In this document: positions 62,655 to 64,000 of the stretch, one piece after another | Position numbering within the stretch: the stretch's first letter is position 1 | Layout of the letters: each line of letters begins with the position of its first letter | Made by a program: the position numbers and the translations under genes | Assembly (NCBI GenBank): GCA_965261915.1 | Contig: CBDHDW010000013.1 | Location: 1,984,001 to 2,048,000 of the forward strand | Source: JAIBDK01 sp965261915 | Lineage (GTDB): Bacteria > Pseudomonadota > Gammaproteobacteria > Arenicellales > Poriferihabitantaceae | DNA: 64,000 nt | Direction: 5' to 3' | Notes under the pieces: generated by a model | Told to the model about the DNA's origin: nothing | Database searches by the model: none | What the model saw: the letters and a program-made list of their open reading frames with translations, nothing else

Positions 62655-63160
62655 TGTTTCAATATGCCCATGTGATTTTTCTGCGATCTCATGGCGGGTG
62701 ACTGTTGTGTTTGTAAAATCCACAGCATCCGGTTCTTTCATGAACCGTTCTGTGTCTGCATGAAGGGCGCCTTGATTACCCTTTAAAGCCAAAACATAAT
62801 CCGCTTGTTTGGTGATGATTTTATCAGCAATATCACGCGGACATCCCATCGCATCTATAGTGACAATGGCCCCTTGAGTGTCACGAGGTCTAACCGTTCT
62901 GGTATGGCCACGATCTCGCTGGGTTTGCCGTCCAACTGGCGTTGGGCAAGCGTCAGCTTCAACGCTGAACTCCAGGCCGGGATCATGTGAATTGCAGCCT
63001 TGCTGCCAGCCTTATCCAGACTGCGACGTGAGGTTTTACCCTCTATCGCCACGACCCCGCTAAGGGTGCTGTTTAAGGAGGCGATCCAATCCATATGCAA
63101 GGTGAGCTCATTAAAATCTGAAAGATCACGCATTGAATCAACCCTTACCTCATTTGTCAC
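62577..63160 (-). pseudogene. ISAs1-family transposase remnant (H-repeat type)
   Basis: The upstream piece (62855-63160) reads MDWIASLNSTLSGVVAIEGK and TSRRSLDKAGSKAAIHMIPA, and the downstream piece (62577-62849) MGCPRDIADKIITKQADYVL and ALKGNQGALHADTERF, both ISAs1 core. They are in different frames around 62850-62870. The N-terminus is missing and the C-terminus is replaced after IEWLKARC by sequence from the IS5 remnant. It is non-functional. Confidence 0.8.
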
Positions 63161-63418
63161 CGGCTAATTTATTCATGCGATTACCCAGAAATGGTTATGG
63201 CAGACCCTCCGCATTTAGCCCCTTCTAATACCAAACATTCTGCACTAAAACAGATATTCCGATTACTCGGCGGTCTCTGCACGACCGAAATCCAAGTTAT
63301 CGGTGTTTTTACGAACAATACTTCGGCAAACAAAGACAGATCCGAAAATTCTTAGTGAATATTGATGCTGATGGCTTTTTTCCTTCTCCTAATCTAGGGC
63401 TGTCTCGTATATTGTTCG
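63161..63418. other. Intergenic segment with no recognised feature
   Basis: No long reading frame or repeat is evident between the ISAs1 remnant and the racemase gene. Confidence 0.4.
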
Positions 63419-64000
63419 TTATTTTTCACGCGGTGGAGCGTACGCACCGACTTTGCTGGTGGAAAGTCCAGCCCCGACAATCGCTTCGCACATTTTTACC
63501 GCACAAACAACGCCGTCTATGACCGGAATGCCACATTTTTTCGTGAGTTCTTCGGCTAAATCAGCCATGCCAGCGCAACCCAAAATGACTGCTTCGCAAC
63601 GATCTTCAGCGATGGCGCGGCGAGTTTCTTGTTCGATTCTTTTCGCTGCAGCGTTGCTGTCATGCTCCAGGTCAAGCACTGGTATTTCAGCCGCCCGTAC
63701 GTTTCTGCATAGATGGGTCATGCCGTAGCGTCGCACCGCCGCTTCGATAATGGGTGTCGAACGCCCGAGTGTGGTTACTACTGAAAACGAGGTCGCTAAC
63801 GTTGCCGCGATGTGCATGGCAGCTTCGCAAATTCCTAGCACTGGAGCGTTCACAACTTCCCGACATGCCCCAATCCCGGGGTCATCAAAACAGGCGACCA
63901 CATACGCATCTGCGCCCCATGTTTGGGCATTTTTAAGTTCGCGCAATAGGCCGCCTAGGGCGACTGCTTCGTCATAATGCCCTTCAATGCTCGGCGGAGC
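63419..64000 (-). CDS. Aspartate/glutamate (hydantoin) racemase family protein, N-terminus outside window
   Basis: The frame stays open to the window edge, so about 193 C-terminal residues are visible: PSIEGHYDEAVALGGLL, then ADAYVVACFDDPGIGACREV with the first catalytic Cys and AVILGCAGMADLAEEL with the second. This is the Asp/Glu/hydantoin racemase superfamily. Hydantoin or allantoin racemases serve nitrogen recovery from ureides. A TTG at 63946 is internal and not the start. Specific substrate not determinable. Confidence 0.85.
   Translation of the reverse strand, partial: APPSIEGHYDEAVALGGLLRELKNAQTWGADAYVVACFDDPGIGACREVVNAPVLGICEAAMHIAATLATSFSVVTTLGRSTPIIEAAVRRYGMTHLCRNVRAAEIPVLDLEHDSNAAAKRIEQETRRAIAEDRCEAVILGCAGMADLAEELTKKCGIPVIDGVVCAVKMCEAIVGAGLSTSKVGAYAPPREK

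Noticed and set aside
1..64000. CRISPR array
   Set aside because: No regularly spaced short repeats were found; the repeats present are IS ends, target duplications and one tandem gene duplication.

Overview
The window comes from a gammaproteobacterial chromosome. The inference rests on the combination of hda, rdgC, a B-family DNA polymerase II, greB, trhO, an LpxL-type lipid A acyltransferase and a WaaP/InaA-type LPS kinase. I cannot name the species. No rRNA, tRNA or CRISPR array was recognised.

Layout. 1-9.5 kb is ordinary core genome: an LPS/envelope block on the minus strand (glycosyltransferase family 9, LpxL-like acyltransferase, a TIGR04282/TIGR04283 glycosyltransferase pair), divergent argG and argF, an isoprenylcysteine-methyltransferase-like membrane protein, an LPS-kinase-like protein, wrbA, hda, a pgsA-like gene and a small SEC-C protein. 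9.5-17.0 kb is a decaying, IS-rich stretch: a DDE transposase with a divergent DUF6788 gene beside an IS66 remnant, an IS1595 element, a dcd gene split by an IS66-type element, and remnants of LysE, TauD/SyrP-like and DoeA-like genes, with intact MaoC and glpE genes among them. 17-24.7 kb holds an MscS channel, a TSUP transporter, an alpha/beta hydrolase, a DUF457 membrane protein, a Rieske oxygenase gene cut cleanly by a second IS66-type copy, and pyk, which has no usual start codon.

24.8-47.8 kb is mostly intact. It includes a tight three-gene cassette of two ATP-grasp-like proteins and an MFS transporter (28.9-31.8 kb), an iron-dependent alcohol dehydrogenase, xthA, an aminotransferase plus omega-amidase pair, an Atm1-type ABC exporter followed by greB, an SDR, a PhyH dioxygenase, trhO, a lipoprotein peptidase, cca, a dynamin-like GTPase broken by an internal deletion, msrB and a DUF1223 protein. 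47.8-49.9 kb is a tandem duplication of a periplasmic solute-binding protein gene; one copy carries a small MITE-like insertion and has lost a terminator. 50-57.3 kb carries a cystathionine beta-synthase, rdgC, an AsmA-like protein, a DUF1989 protein and polB.

57.3-64 kb is again decayed: TPR and SDR fragments, an AT-rich tviB-like UDP-sugar dehydrogenase, IS5 and ISAs1 remnants fused together, and an IS1634-family element flanked by identical 83-bp direct repeats. The window ends inside a hydantoin-racemase-family gene.

Overall the sequence suggests a genome with fairly recent IS activity and ongoing loss of accessory metabolism (dcd, Rieske oxygenase, DoeA-like, TauD-like, LysE, dynamin), while housekeeping genes stay intact. 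The least explained functional unit is the ATP-grasp/ATP-grasp/MFS cassette.
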